Source of the DNA: Bemisia tabaci
Taxonomy: Eukaryota; Arthropoda; Insecta; Hemiptera; Aleyrodidae
Length of the DNA: 64,000 bases
Reading direction: 5' to 3'
Assembly: GCF_918797505.1 (NCBI RefSeq)
Contig: NC_092797.1
Span: 39,507,372 to 39,571,371 of the forward strand
Shown here: one piece after another, positions 22,387 to 35,204 of the stretch
Numbering within the stretch: the stretch's first letter is position 1
Layout of the letters: every line of letters begins with the position of its first letter
The notes under the pieces: generated by a model
The model's input: the letters and a program-made list of their open reading frames with translations, nothing else
What the model was told of the DNA's origin: nothing
Databases searched by the model: none
Translations under genes and position numbers: made by a program

Positions 22387-23340
22387 GTAATTTTTAGATA
22401 AGAGTCCTATAATGCTTATAACGAATCCTCACGTTTGGTTAGCTCCATGAAATTGTATTGTCAATGTTTTGCACAGCTATTTATACCTTGAACGATCACA
22501 ACAAACACGGCGCGTTTAAGTAGGCGCGCATCCGTCTCGGATTGACATAACTACCAATACTCCATTTGTAACCAGTCAGAGAAGTACGGTGTCACGACGG
22601 AGCATTAGCCGGCAAAATACTCACCATGACTCGCCAAAGCTGCATCGAACTCCGAAGTTGTGGGTCTTCGCCCCTGCGAGTCAGAGCCCTCCCGTGTTTA
22701 ATCTGAATTGGAAATCGGTCAACTGTTGTGACTCGCTAGTTCCGATATTCAAACTGAGCGCTCCAAGCTCATGCACGTTTTAGGACATTAGTTTAAGTAG
22801 AATAAGTGTTTACAAGATCTTTTTACCTTCCGATCGTTGGCATTCGCCTTTGTGCTGTGTGTGTTTTATCAAGATTGGAAGCCGATCAACAAGCCGAGTC
22901 GATCGGGCACGGAACCGCTCGGGTATCAATCTTCATAACGGGGCGAATGATACGTGCATGAGTAGCTTATGATTTGGCACTATTCCGCCACTCGTATTCC
23001 TGCAATTTGCAAGTCATGTGAATAATGTCCGAATTCAAATCGATCTCTTGTCAGTGTAGTGCTGGGATCTCTCATGCTTTGCACGTAGCGTAGGCATTCT
23101 AGTTTTCGTGTACACACACACACACTGAACGATTTATTTAACATAGCTCGACACAGTCTGCCGAAAGAACACTCCGAAACTTTCTTGCATCAGATACGTT
23201 TCGCTTGCGTAATCGGGGAAAAGATTGTTCCGAAGAAGATTCAGGATATGAATATTTACTCTCGTACAAAGTATTATTATTATTTTGTTTTTTTTTAAAA
23301 TAATGTCTGCGTCAAATCTAAATTCTGATTATTTCATTAT

Positions 23341-23386
23341 TACTGATTACTGATTTTGTACTTTTTTCTCTGTTTCAGGTAAGCCA
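23341..23386 (+). promoter_or_regulatory. Candidate recursive splice site (ratchet point) 2
   Basis: This is the best such site in the window. TACTGATTACTGAT (branchpoint-like) is followed by the pyrimidine tract CTTTTTTCTCTGTTTCAG, then GTAAGCC, with the junction at 23378/23379. It keeps the acceptor consensus up to the AG and a donor differing from GTAAGT at one position. It shares CAG|GTAAGCC exactly with the site at 1766 and has the same strand as the exon at 48699. Confidence 0.65.
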
Positions 23387-24271
23387 GAATAACCACACGT
23401 TCAACTCTCCCCAGCGCATATCTCGTTATGTTCAGAAGTGGGTTCGTAAAAATTTCACATCCTTGAAACTTGGAAAACCCCTGGAAAATCTAAATGGTTT
23501 AATCATTCAAATAATTTAGTCAAAAGTCGAGATAAATCAATTATCCATTAGACCTCAAGATGGTCCACCATCCCATTTTTATAAGTAAACCATCGAAATT
23601 ATGCAATTTCCTCAATATTTCCATCTAACTGTTTTATTCCATCAAAATGCCGTAAACATATAATTCAACAGAAAACTATCCCGCATAATTCGTCTGCAGC
23701 TGCTGGGGTAGTTAATATACCGTAATACCATTCGATCTCGGACAGGAATTTCGTATTTCATTATTTTTAAACCAATTCCCTCTTTTCGCTGAACACATTT
23801 CAAAGCAAATACACATTTAAAAATCAATAATTTGTTCCTTAGTTAGTTTACCCAAGATTTCGTCAAGCTCTAAACCCTTTTACAAAAATTAATAATACTG
23901 ATGGAACGATATGTCCGAAAAGAGGAAATTTGGTGAGTGAATAATTATTACTTGATGGCCAGAATAAACTGATGAATCGATACGACCAGCCCAGTAACGT
24001 GGTGTTATTAATTTAAGAGAAGAACTTGAACATCTTCTTTGGTGGTCCACTCCCACTCCTCCACGAATGAGAAACTATCTTACATTTTTGCAAATTTGTT
24101 AAAAATATTGCAAGCTCCAAAGCCATCATATTGAGATATTTCATTTCCAAATCCACTTTTCAAACGTTTAACAACGCGTTAAATCTCAAGTTTATTATTG
24201 AATTTTTATCAAGATCGTCCCCGAATTCGACCGGACGATGATGTACGGCACCTGGCATCATCTCATCGTTT

Positions 24272-24499
24272 CTCGGACGGAGGAGCATAACTCCATTCCA
24301 AGGTTGCAAAATTGACTCAAACAATTAAAGAGTATCCGTACGCAATTTTGCCGAAAATTTTTCCAATTTTTGCATACAATCAGAAGATAAGTCAGCAAAA
24401 TTTTCAGTTAGAGATGCCCAAAATTATATTTGTAAAAACGCAATTTGCCAGGGGAAATTAGGCAACGTCGATATGTAGTTACGTTCTTTCGCGTCCGAG
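24272..24499. mobile_element. Family E element, copy 1
   Basis: CTCGGACG then AGCATAACTCCATTCCAAGG at the left, and AGTTACGTTCTTTCGCGTCC at the right in inverse. Copies at 29193 and 50366 share AACGTAACTCCATTCCAAGG. Non-coding. Confidence 0.65.
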
Positions 24500-24512
24500 G
24501 ATCCTATAAATT

Positions 24513-24666
24513 GGCGGATCCAGCAATTTGGCAACACCAGATTTCCTCCATTTAAACCTCTGGAAATGTATCGATTCTTGGAGGGGTCAGGTGCTCTGAC
24601 AAGAATCGATTATTTAGCATAGGTTTAAATGGAGGAAATCCGGTGTTGCCAAATTGCTGGATCCCT
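24513..24666. mobile_element. Family G element, copy 1
   Basis: GGCGGATCCAGCAATTTGGC to GCCAAATTGCTGGATCC, with a long inverted pair through CCATTTAAACCT / AGGTTTAAATGG and AATCGAT motifs. It directly follows family E copy 1. Confidence 0.75.
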
Positions 24667-24857
24667 ATATAGCGTTCAGCGGAACATCCCACGTCCGTAT
24701 TCAACGTTCTCACGATTTCAGTAATCGCTCTTGTCGCCGGGAAGACGTTGATAAACTTTTCGAACCTGATGCAAATTGCAGAATTGGCTTTCGAAACAAT
24801 TTTGACCCTGGAACCTAAGTCAAAGTCACAAGATTTGATCGTCAGTCGACCCATATT

Positions 24858-24981
24858 TGGACGTATTTCTATCAAACGGAACTATGTGCATGAAGGCATG
24901 AGCCCTGATACCCATAAGAATACATGCACAACAGGGCTCACTTTATAATGCACATAGTTCCGTTTGATAGAAATACGTCCA
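24858..24981. mobile_element. Family M element, copy 1
   Basis: Terminal repeats of about 35 bp begin TGGACGTATTTCTATCAAAC. They are almost perfect and surround a GAGCCCTG...CAGGGCTC inner hairpin. It is flanked by TT on both sides. Copy 2 is at 38719. Confidence 0.8.
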
Positions 24982-24984
24982 TTT

Positions 24985-26735
24985 AGCAGTATAATTTGAA
25001 AACGCCTTATGAGGAGGAAATCTCATGCGGGCATTGCGCATAGTACTTCGAGGATTAAGCGTTAATGCTCGAATGCAAAATCCCTTGAAATAACGACAAC
25101 TTGCCCAAGGACTTTCGGTTCAAGACTTTTGAATACATTATTTCAACTTTTATCCTTTCTTTTTCTTTTTGGATCTAAAAATGTTTTTAAATTAGCATTT
25201 TGGTCGGTCGTCTTTCAGGTTCCTACTTGCATTTTCTGTGATTCCTTTTATGTGCGCACTACTGCACTTGTCGGTTGCAGATTGACATAAGAACTACAAA
25301 ATCTGGCATCCTGTGTGCAACTTTGCATTTTTTGTCTCGCGCGTTTTATTTACTCATTGCATGAAAAGCTCCCGAATATTTCATGAAAATGTCGATTCAG
25401 TCCGATTAAACTTCGCAGAAGTTGACATGCTTTTCATGAAACTGAAAATATGTTGTGTGTCCTACTCTCAACCTAGAAGCCTGTTTTCCTCCTGTTTAAA
25501 CTAAAGAAACAAGATTGTCACTTATATGCATGCATAAAAAAGCCTCTTGGCAACCGGACCGTACGTCTCATGCCATACATATTCTATCCAGTAAATCCAG
25601 TAGCCATTTTTTGAAGCTGTTTACTAGCTTTTTTTTTTGGACCGTGGACCGATATAAATGGAAGTCAATAGAGCTTTCAGCTTTGTTAGAACTGCGTAAC
25701 CAGCCATCGATCTTTGCTTCTACAAATTTTCGGCTCCAGCATCGTGGATTTTGTGCTCTGGCCGTTTGAGATTTCGGTACAACCCTCGTTCAGACAGTTG
25801 CACTTGTGCTGAAGCCTAATTGCGGATGTATGTAATGGTTGCTTCCTTCTTGGAAAGTTTACAAAGCATTTTTAGACTGCCCTTACAGTCCAGTCAACTT
25901 TCATTTCTCTTAGTATATTCAGCCACATAGTCACGTAGCCACTACCAACTCAGTACACTAGTATACTTTTTGAACAGGGGATTCCGAAAAAGAACTACTT
26001 AAAATAGTGAATTCCCTCGAGTCTAGTCGAATCTCACGAGCGCCTCGTAGCTCGAGTCTTATCTAAACCTTGCGCCTGAAAGCGCGCCTAGGGAGTCGGT
26101 TCCCCCTGTTCCTAGATTAAACCCCCCTCCCCCTGCCACCCCTGGATGTAAACCCCCCCCCCCTGCCGCCCCCGTTGTAAACTTTTATTTATCTTATTCG
26201 AGTGAAGTAGAAAAATTGAATCAAAATCTCGACGTTGGCCGCCGCGCCGCGGTCCGTGTTCTACAAGGCAGGCTATCTATATTTATTTATGACTGGATCC
26301 GTTCCAGATATGCTTGTCTAACGGTGCGCAGCTCGGAAACAAGCGATAATTCATTGCTTATATTCGATAGGATAGGGGTATGCGATGAATAAATCGAGCC
26401 TCGTCCGATCGGGGACCAGTCCGATTGAATATGCATCGAGCGATGCAGCAGGCGAGGAGCTGAATTCCTCCGTTGGCCGGTTTTGTGCCTCTCTGCTCTG
26501 CATCTGTCAAAAAGCGGCCTTCTGGCGTTTCACTCTCGTCTCGACCTGGATTATTCGGCGCTTGGACTTCAAAAACGAGAGAAATTCAAATTTTAGGAAA
26601 CTGATATGGGTAAATCATTCCGGTGGTTAAAGAACCGAAAAATTATTTACTTGGCATCTTCAGTGTGTCGCGGTATGATTAGAAAGTTATGAATTGATTT
26701 ATAGCTTTATCTACTTCTGACACTTACAATTAGCA
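24985..26735. other. No gene or clear repeat recognised
   Basis: Mixed sequence with C runs near 26126-26170. A short open frame near 26385-26630 has no recognisable domain. Confidence 0.4.
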
Positions 26736-26737
26736 AT

Positions 26738-26940
26738 ACTGCTGCGCTAAGGAAGAACAACGTATGAGCCTTCAGGCGTTGCTATATCTCCTTCAATTAA
26801 TTACGGATTTACCGGTAAAATTTTCCCCCAAATATTTCAGACGATTTTGCCCGCTTTTCTAGCTGAACCATCTGAAAATTTCATGGGAAAAAAGCATAAC
26901 TTTCCAAAAAAAAAAAATACAAGTTTTATTACCAGTAAAA
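26738..26940. mobile_element. Family C element, right end missing
   Basis: CTGCTGCGCTAAGGAAGAAC and CGTATGAGCCTTCAGGCGTT give the left arm. The body ends in an A-rich run and the right arm is not found. Confidence 0.6.
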
Positions 26941-28335
26941 AAAACCAGTAATGTTCGCTCCGTGTTAGATTGTTCGTAATATATTCAAAATCAAAGCCAT
27001 GCAGTAAAACTTGGTCCATGCCTATTCCTTCTCTCTCTCAAGGTGAAGCAATCGCGCGAAGAAGAATATCCTCGAATGGTTCTACACCTAAAATGTTATG
27101 CAGATTCTGCAACCGTACATTGATTATATTAGTTGGGATGAAGATCGTAGAGATGGTGGATCGAAACGAAGGTTTTTTATACTTTGTTTTCAAAATTAAA
27201 CGGCCGAGTCGAGTTGGAAGAGAAAAGGTCCGGGGTGATTTCGATGATAATTCCCGCAATACGAGAAGTCAAACGACAGGACAGACACAGCGGTAAAACC
27301 CGCGGGAGAAGGAGCAGCAAAAATATTACGAAGTTTGGGAGACATCATTAATTCTGGCTCGGCTGACCGCTATCATTTATAACCCGGAGTTTAACCTGCC
27401 ATTAAAGCAAGGATGTAGGAAAGAGATTACATCTCTCCTGGATCTCTGCTCATCATTCCCTCGCACCCCCCGCCCCTCCGCCGCGGCCAGAATGAGAAAA
27501 AGACACATTCAGAAACAGCAGGAGAGAAGCCAGCTCATTTCCATACCGGCTGATTTTCCCTCTACCTTGCCTCGTGCCTTTCTCTCTCTTCATTTCGCCG
27601 TTCTCTCGCTCTCTCCCCGTGATTCTGTTGTTTATTTTACACGAGTCGTAGCCGGGTTGGAAAAACGACCGAGGCGTTGCCGTTTTCCCTATAAATAGTC
27701 GAATTTGTACCCCTAGAAAGAATGCGCGAGCGCAGAACAATGAGCGACTCCCATATTGAGAAAAGGGTAATTTTTTCGGTCGCTCTGTGAGGCTCGTAAA
27801 TATATAACTTAGTACATCGACAGCCACAGTCGGGAAATGCGTATCTCCGATCGCAACGTCGTTAATCGTCGCTCGAGTTATTTTTTATTATGTAACTGCA
27901 CCAATATCTCTCTTGAAATTGGCTGCAAATTTCTTTCTTTCATTCGTAGATAATTTCAAAGGGATACTTGGCCAGTTTTCTTCTTAAGGAATGAAGGATA
28001 ATCTGAGTTTTCGAAACGTTGCGACTGACGTCTGCAATTTTCCACTGCAGCCATTAATGTTTCCTGAGATAATTGTATTTTATTTTTGGTCCAATTTAAA
28101 TCTAGGGCGTAGTATACTTTGTCTCGGCAACTATGTTTACTATGTAGCACGTACGCAATATACTATGTTTCGCGTCCAAACATTGAGTGATGCCTACAAA
28201 AATAAATAATACTAAGAAATGAATAAAAATATGAGAAAACCCGTGCCGCCGGATAGATATTCGAGTGAAATTTTATATTTTCCATTTCAAATTTAAATGT
28301 AGAACACAGTAATTGCTCATCTTTTCAGCCCCTCA
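26941..28335. other. No gene or clear repeat recognised
   Basis: Ordinary intronic sequence, locally GC-richer and CT-rich at 27460-27630. Open frames here are short and unrecognised. Confidence 0.4.
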
Positions 28336-28605
28336 CCAGGGTTTCTAGCATCAGGAAAAACCGGAAAATACCAGGAATTTTGGCCGATCAGGAAAAAATC
28401 AGGAAAATCGGAAAAATCAGACGTTTTATCAGGAATTTATCTTACGCGACTTTCCTCAGCGGAGAAGTCTAACTGCTTTTTGCCTACCGTGCCAGGAGTC
28501 GTCAAAAAATCAGGAAAATACCAGGAATTTTCAAAATGAAAAAATTAGGAATTTTTTATAAAATATCAGGAAAATATCAGGATTTTACAAAATTAAAAAA
28601 TACTC
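28336..28605. repeat. Quasi-periodic CAGGAAAA sequence, J-like
   Basis: The words ATCAGGAAAA, ATACCAGGAATTTT and AAAATCAGG recur irregularly through the stretch, which opens with CCAGGGTTTCTAGC. It resembles the interiors of J elements at 51526 and 61738. It is not a true tandem array because spacing varies. Confidence 0.5.
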
Positions 28606-29192
28606 GACACCCCCTGCTCACGTAGTAAAGCCAAAAAATAACATTGTGAAATCCAGCGAAAAAATAGTGATATGGACTTAAAACCACAGTTCCTGATTGC
28701 TCACTATTACACCCTGAACTATGATCATTTTTCCCGTTTAGGCGAATTGAACGTGACAAACGGCAACGCCTAAGGGCCCGTCAAAGTCCTATCCCGTGGA
28801 CTCGTTTGAAACCTGTGAAAAAAACATGCCCGCGCGAGAAATATTGTTATAGCTTTTTCTGTGTTCCGCACTGCTAGCCTGCCTCCTTTTGACGTCCAAT
28901 AAAAACGTTATTTACTGGAGAGCCTTCCCGAGACGTAAATCACGGCGCATGCCCGCAACAAGCTCGGAAGAATTTTAACGGTGACCCCCTGCCCCCCCCC
29001 CCTCCTGCCCCCTCCCCAGCGCAGAGGTGAGATAAAAGTTGGAGTAATTGAATGTTTGCTGAAATACGACAGCGGTTTCCGCGGAGATCCGGCTGAAATT
29101 TCAATCCGTCTCCGCGCGGAGCTCGAGACCCGATGCCTCCCGGTTGCAGCTCTCGTCACGTATCCGCTGATCGATTTGCATCGCGGAATTCC

Positions 29193-29424
29193 CGACGAAA
29201 GAACGTAACTCTATTCCAAGGTTGCCAAATCGCCTCAAACAATCCAACATTCCACGAGAGTATGCCGGCGCGGTTTTTGTCCAAAACTTTCGCTGATTCC
29301 TGCGCGTGATCAGATGAACAATCGGTGAAATTTTCTGTCGATAATTCCCCACAGTCTCCTATTAAGAATACGATTTGCGAATAGAAATTTGGCAACGTTG
29401 TAATGCAGTTACGTTCTTTTGCAA
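29193..29424. mobile_element. Family E element, copy 2
   Basis: CGACGAAAGAACGTAACTC to GTTACGTTCTTTTGC with internal GGTTGCCAAATCGCCTCAAA and TTTGGCAACGTTG. It matches copy 1 at 24272. Confidence 0.65.
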
Positions 29425-31170
29425 CGACAAGATGTGTCGGGCCGTTTGCGCTCGTGGTTGGTCGTGGATTTTATGCCGGCGAAAGGCCCTGTAGAAACTC
29501 AACTTTGAACTTTGGCCCAGTCCGTACTCAACGTGGCCCTTCGTCCTGAGGGCTGGATCCGATGGGAAGAAGTGCGCGCAAACTTTCATTGACGCCTCTG
29601 ATCACATTTTTCGGTTTTTATGAGAAATATCTTCCTGTATCCGTCGTCGTATTTTACATTTCATTTCCTGTGAGGAACGGAAAGTTCCTCACGGAAACTG
29701 TGTTCAAGGAACTCGAAGTTACTGTGCAATTTTTAACCGTTCACTTTCTACTCTACGCCGACTCCATAAGTCGAAAGCTGTCAATCAACTCTTAAACTCT
29801 GGATTTCACAGCTCTTATGCCTCTCACACTTTACAAATCTGTGCAATATTTCTGGCATCAGCAACAATTTTGTGTCATCCGTTCTTTCTTAGAGCAACAT
29901 CTAACTTTCAAGCAAAAATTAATAGATTCATCCTAAATAATAGGATATCATGCAAAGGTTACTGTATTCACCTCTTTATTCTCTTTGGTAAACCCCGTCC
30001 CCTCTGCAGCACTCTCCTTTTCCCTCTTCATTCAAATCAGTTGTTTTCAAAAAGGAACAAGTCCACTGAAGTATGAGCCCTGAAGTGTAACAAAATACCT
30101 ACAAACTAGGGCTCATCCTGAATAGACTTATTCTCTTTTAAAAACACTGTTTTTTTTTCATTCAATTAACACCTAGCAGCATGCTCTTTCTATTGAGGGA
30201 ACCTAACTCATTGGCAAGAGGAACTCACCAAAATGCACCTCTTCTGTTGATGTATACGTGACTGCAATGATGAAGAGTGCGGAAAGGTGTCGAAAGCCCC
30301 TTGAGTTTCCTGCAGTCCTGCTTTGTATCTTTACCTCAAGATTGTGAAAGACACACGTGATGAAGGAAACGAAAAATTAAGGATTAATTTTTACTAGTCA
30401 GTTTAACATTCAAGTGGGCTCAACTCTCTTGAGGCCGTTGCGTTGGAAGTATGGCTGACATGACGCCTAGATTGACGCACCCTTACATGCCATGTGCCGT
30501 GAAATATCTTGAAGTATCTGCTGTTAACCTGTATAGCAATCTTTGCAGTCTGACAACTGTTCTAGCTTACTTATTCCTCGCCCCGCAGGCCGCGTTGTGG
30601 GGGCGAAAAAGTGGTGTGTTGGTTAACCTGACACAAAAAATGCGCCCGCGTTACCCTCTGCCGTTCATTAAAACGCTAATCTGACAGCCGCACAATAAAG
30701 CCACTTCACCCTCTTTAGCAAGTCGAAATTGATGGTCATCCTCTCCGAACTCAAATTTCTACTCTCATTCTCATTTGAACGAGTTGCACCCAAAAAGGGA
30801 CATTCCACTGTACAGATGAACTAGAGGCTATGTGAAAATACTGGCGTTGTGGGGCTCATCTGGAAAATAGGTTTGTTTGCTCCTTTCCAGAAACAAACCG
30901 TTTATTTGTACCCTTCATCACGCTCTCCCGACAGCAAAATCCAATCCTTCAAAATAATGAATTTGTCATTTTAATCGATTTGTCTTAAGTACATATTTAT
31001 TTTTTTAACTCTTTAATATATAATAGGTTGAGAGCATAATGAAGAATAAAATAGTCGGTCATACTGTATCCTATTTTATTAAAAATCCCGTCGAAATTAA
31101 TATCCAATCAGCATTCCAAATCAGCAATCAGCATAGTTTGTTGTAATCAAGCCACGGCTAAATCAGCAGT
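29425..31170. other. No gene or clear repeat recognised
   Basis: Contains a small hairpin GAGCCCTGAAG...CTAGGGCTC near 30075-30115, like the centre of family M. No coding domain seen. Confidence 0.4.
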
Positions 31171-31173
31171 GTT

Positions 31174-31385
31174 CACTGGTAAAAAAAAGAACCTCTTGGA
31201 CCAATGCCGCGGTGCATTGACTTAAGAGTGCAGTTTCTTGTCGCCGGATTTAAGAGTCTTGAACTCTTGTTTCAAGCGGATTTTGCGTTGATTCAAGCGG
31301 ATTTTGTATTGAAACATGAGTCTAGACTCTTAAATCCGGCGACAAGAAACTGCACTCTTGAACCAAGAGGTTTTTTCTACCAGTG
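31174..31385. mobile_element. Family B palindromic element, copy 2
   Basis: Same CACTGGTAAA ends as copy 1 (21028), flanked by TT on both sides, with nearly identical outer arms. It is 23 bp longer because the central CAAGCGGATTTTG-type segment is repeated. Confidence 0.8.
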
Positions 31386-31389
31386 TTGG

Positions 31390-33830
31390 GGCAGATTATA
31401 TGTTCCATTTGCAAAGGTCAATTTGAAAAGAATCTTCTCTATGACTTTGGGAATCCTGATATCATGCAGAATTACAAAATGTTTGATCAAATCGATATAA
31501 TATGAGCCATCCTCCTATAAGGAGAACGTAATCGTAAACATTTCGTTCCTTCTTTTTAGCGCAGCATGCGCACAGTCCGAGAAAGATCTCAACATGAAAT
31601 CGGAGAGGCAGGAGGTAAAAAAGAATTAGCAACAACTTTCGTCTCTCCGGGAGTTTTATAAGCAAGCATGCGCCCCTGGAGGATGTCGTGTCCGTGTGTT
31701 TGTGTTCCTCGTTTATAAATTGAGATTATAACGATACGCCCAGCATAAGTCACCGTACATACGCACGACTGTTTTGACTGATTGTGAGTGCAGCAAGAAA
31801 TATGATCGTCCTCTCAGACTCTGGTATGGTGATTCTCTTTCTTTCCCCCTCGGACTCCTGGGAGAGCAAGATGGGCTTGCGTATAGTTTCATTTGACATT
31901 CTTATGAGTAACCATGGTTTATGGAAGTCCGCGACCTCCTACCGTGACTCCATCTGCATTTTTTGCCTCGCAACACTCGGCCGTGTTTTGAGAATGAGCA
32001 AACTTGTACTTGTACTTATGGGACATGCATCGCAGCATCGTAAACTGCTTGCGCTATTCTTGTTACTACCATCGTAAACTGCTTTCCTTATTCCTGTCCC
32101 TGTTTTTGCACCTCCAGCGCGGACACCAAACTGTGGCTACTTTTTTGCATTCATCAATTCGTTTTTTTTTTTTTTTTTTTTTCTCCTTTTCCTTCACTGT
32201 TCCTTTCCTCTTATAATTTCTAATGCTGAAACACTAGACTCAGCCAATTCAAACAAGAGTTTTGAACATTTTCTTCGAAATAGACGACAATGCCTCTTTA
32301 TCACGAGGACAAGCGTTATATGATTCTTGCAAAATGCAAGTGCATTTCCCCAAAAATGCCGAGTTAAATGCATCCTGAGGGAAATACCACCCTGTTTTTC
32401 AATATGCCTCAATGTTAAAGAATTCACAGAAGTTTAAAGCGTTTCCAACAGAAATTAATTTTTCTGAACGTTGACTCGTGGTGGCCAGACCAGAGAGTGA
32501 AATCTGTGGCACCGAATTTCAATGAGTCCACGATTTAAACGGCTCTTTGACTTCTAATAAATCCACCTCTTTTATGGCTCATTTTTTCGCTTTTTTGGCG
32601 TAAAAGCGTATCTCTCTACCCAAATGAGCCGCGAACAGTATAGAGTTATACGTAGAACAGAGCTCACATGGAAATTGAGATACTCCCAGAGGGGTAACGA
32701 TTTTCTTATGCTTTTCGCACGACAACAAGCGAGAGCCAAGTAGAATGATACCTGAGTTGGCTCAAAGATTCGCCACCGTAAGTCGTTTGCATACAAACGC
32801 GAGTCCATATCTTTAAAATTTCGCGTGATCCCGAAAATTTCGGCGCTTTTATTCCGGGGAGCAGCTGGAGATAGATGAGCGCGTCGCGTCGTCGAAATTC
32901 TCAAAACAACGGTGCTTCTTTTCTTCCTCGCCTCTCCTTTTGTGAGTCGGTGTCAGCGTTTAATTTATTTTCCACGCTCGTTGGTTGTTCAGTTGTCCCG
33001 CGTTGTTTTAGCCGGGCTTTTGTTGATTGTTGCGCTGCCCCCCTCCGCGTCCCCCGGTGGAAAAGAAGGGGGGCGAAAGCATGTTCGGTACCCACGGAAA
33101 TTCGTAAATCATGCGTCGCCTAGTTTATGTCGCTATTGAAATTCTGCCCGTGCGACAGGTATTATGCAAAGCGCGCCGTGCCGCGAGCGTGTCGCAGCGT
33201 CGCACACACCGGGGGTCCGCCCCCTGCAACCCTCGCGGGGTGCCCCCGCACTTGTGCTGGCGCCTCGGATGAATATTCAGTCTTGGATTTTCGGAGAAAC
33301 GTAATCAGAGCTGTCGCGATGATATTAGAACCGAATGTTGTAGGTCGCCTCCTAATTGATCAGTCAATTATCTTCCATGAATATTTTAGGATTTTCGCCT
33401 CGGGAGCCTTTCGGTTTTCTGCGCGGAGGCTGTCGCGTTTGCGGTTTTCGACCCCCTGCCAGCTGTTGTTCGTGCCTGTTTCAATTTTATACTATCCAAT
33501 TTACTCTCCGTCGCGCCTTTACAGTGTGACGTTTAAAATTCTTAATGAAGTTGTCGAAAACTTTGAAATCCAAGAACGATAATTCTTTGGTATTCCCAGA
33601 TTTTGTACACGAAAAATGTTGCTTAAACCAACTAGTGAGAGGGGTGAGCTAGAAATATTCAGCCCTATTGCAAAATTTAGTCCAAACAAGAGAACTGGGA
33701 AGACTCATAAGGAACCCATGTCTCTCCACACAACCGACGCTAAGAAAACCGTCGTAGAGAACATTTGGAATTTACATGTAAAACATATTTTTGAATGGAA
33801 ACTATAAACTTTTTCCTTTATATTTTCCTT
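31390..33830. other. No firm gene; a possible decayed coding relic inside
   Basis: A T run lies near 32161-32181. On the minus strand about 32230-32430 one frame reads KTGWYFPQDAFNSAF and CPRDKEALSSISKKMF but carries stops on both sides; it may be a transposase or gene relic. A family N-like piece (GCGTAAAAGCGTATCTCTC with AGAGTTATACG) lies near 32596-32705. GC rises at 32900-33280. Confidence 0.3.
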
Positions 33831-33835
33831 AAATT

Positions 33836-34107
33836 TACCTTACCTTTAGGGGAAACGCCGTTTAAACGTTCGGATATTCCAAATTTTCTGTTTTTCTTCT
33901 TTTTTTTTTTTTGGAAGAAAATCACAAACATTTTTCTTTAAAATTGTCCTCAGATTTACCTTAGATTACATTGTGGATAAACTTTCCTGAGAAATCGAAG
34001 TGGAAGTAAGTAAAAGTTTCCTGGAAGAATTCGTATTCAATCGAAAGAAATGTGGCAACCTCTAAGGGTTCATACGGCGTTTTTCCTTAGCACAGCAGCA
34101 CTCCTGT
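33836..34107. mobile_element. Family C element, copy 4 (diverged)
   Basis: The left arm has decayed (TTAGGGGAAACGCCGTTTAA). The right arm is good (GGTTCATACGGCGTTTTTCC then TTAGCACAGCAG). Confidence 0.6.
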
Positions 34108-34568
34108 CCTACCCCACCGACCACTACTACCTACCTAACAGTGACATGTTGCGCGATAAATCGACCCGCTGAGCGACGAACAACTTCGCACATCGACGTG
34201 GACATGGGCATCTAAATTTCTGCCATTCCTAAACCCCGGCTCCCAGACAGGTCCAATGATTTTTATTACACCGAGGCGACCAACGCGGGGGTGAACCGGG
34301 GGGGCTTACAGGCCACGAAACGTAAAACCGAGGAAATAAAATAAACATGGAAGCCAAATTAAACACGAACGTTTAGTTTCCTCGAGAAATTGACGGGAGA
34401 GTTAAATTAATCGCCACAGGTTCACCGGTGAAAAAAAAACTCAGGTGTGGCAGTAAATTAATCCCAACGCGAGGGAGGGGGAAAACGCACGTAGGGGGAT
34501 AATAAGAGATGTGATACCAGATACCCAACAGGCCCAGGTCCGGGGATAAATTCACGTGTCTTCTGCTC

Positions 34569-34732
34569 CAGTGGCGCGGCGTGCTTTGCGATACATCGAT
34601 CCATCCGCCATTTAAACTCATCGAAAAAGGTCGATAGACACATTTTTGCGACGAACACCTCGATAATCGATTCTTTACCGTAGCTTCAAATGGAGCAATA
34701 TCGAAAATCGATTATTCACGCCTCGTTACCGG
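34569..34732. mobile_element. Family F hAT-like element, copy 1
   Basis: CAGTGGCGCGGCGTGC at the left, CACGCCTCG at the right (degraded), with GCCATTTAAAC and ATCGATTCTTTACC inside. The flanks repeat GTGTCTTCTGCT at 34556 and 34733, and element C copy 5 sits inside the second flank. Confidence 0.65.
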
Positions 34733-34741
34733 TGTCTTCTG

Positions 34742-34994
34742 CTGCCGTGCTAAGGAAGAAGGCCGTATGAACATTCGAGAGTTGCCAAATTTCCTCCGAT
34801 TAAATGTTTGTTTTTGAGGAAAGTCATGAATATTTTTCCTAGAAATTTTCAGGATCTTCAGGTGAAATTGCGAACAAAATTATCTGAAAAATTGGAAGGA
34901 AAATATTCTGAAGTTTACAAGGAAACTCGTGTTTTATCAAAGCAAATTTGGCAACACCTGAAGGTTCATACGGCGTTTTTCCTCAGCACGGCAG
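34742..34994. mobile_element. Family C element, copy 5
   Basis: CTGCCGTGCTAAGGAAGAAG to TTTTTCCTCAGCACGGCAG, with TCTG directly repeated on both sides (34738-34741 and 34995-34998). This is a good-quality 253-bp copy with no coding capacity. Confidence 0.8.
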
Positions 34995-35204
34995 TCTGCT
35001 CATCTTTCCTCTTTATTTTCGATCCCGGCTCACGGTAATAGAGCATTAAGACGCGGGGAATATAAAAACAGAACGACCGAGAGCACCGGGGGGGGGGGGG
35101 GGAGAGAAAACTAAGTACACGAGATTAAATCTTGACAAGTCTCAAAAACAAAACGAGTTGGTGCGCGAGGGTTTACAGCGATCGGCGGTGGTACCACCGG
35201 GGAC

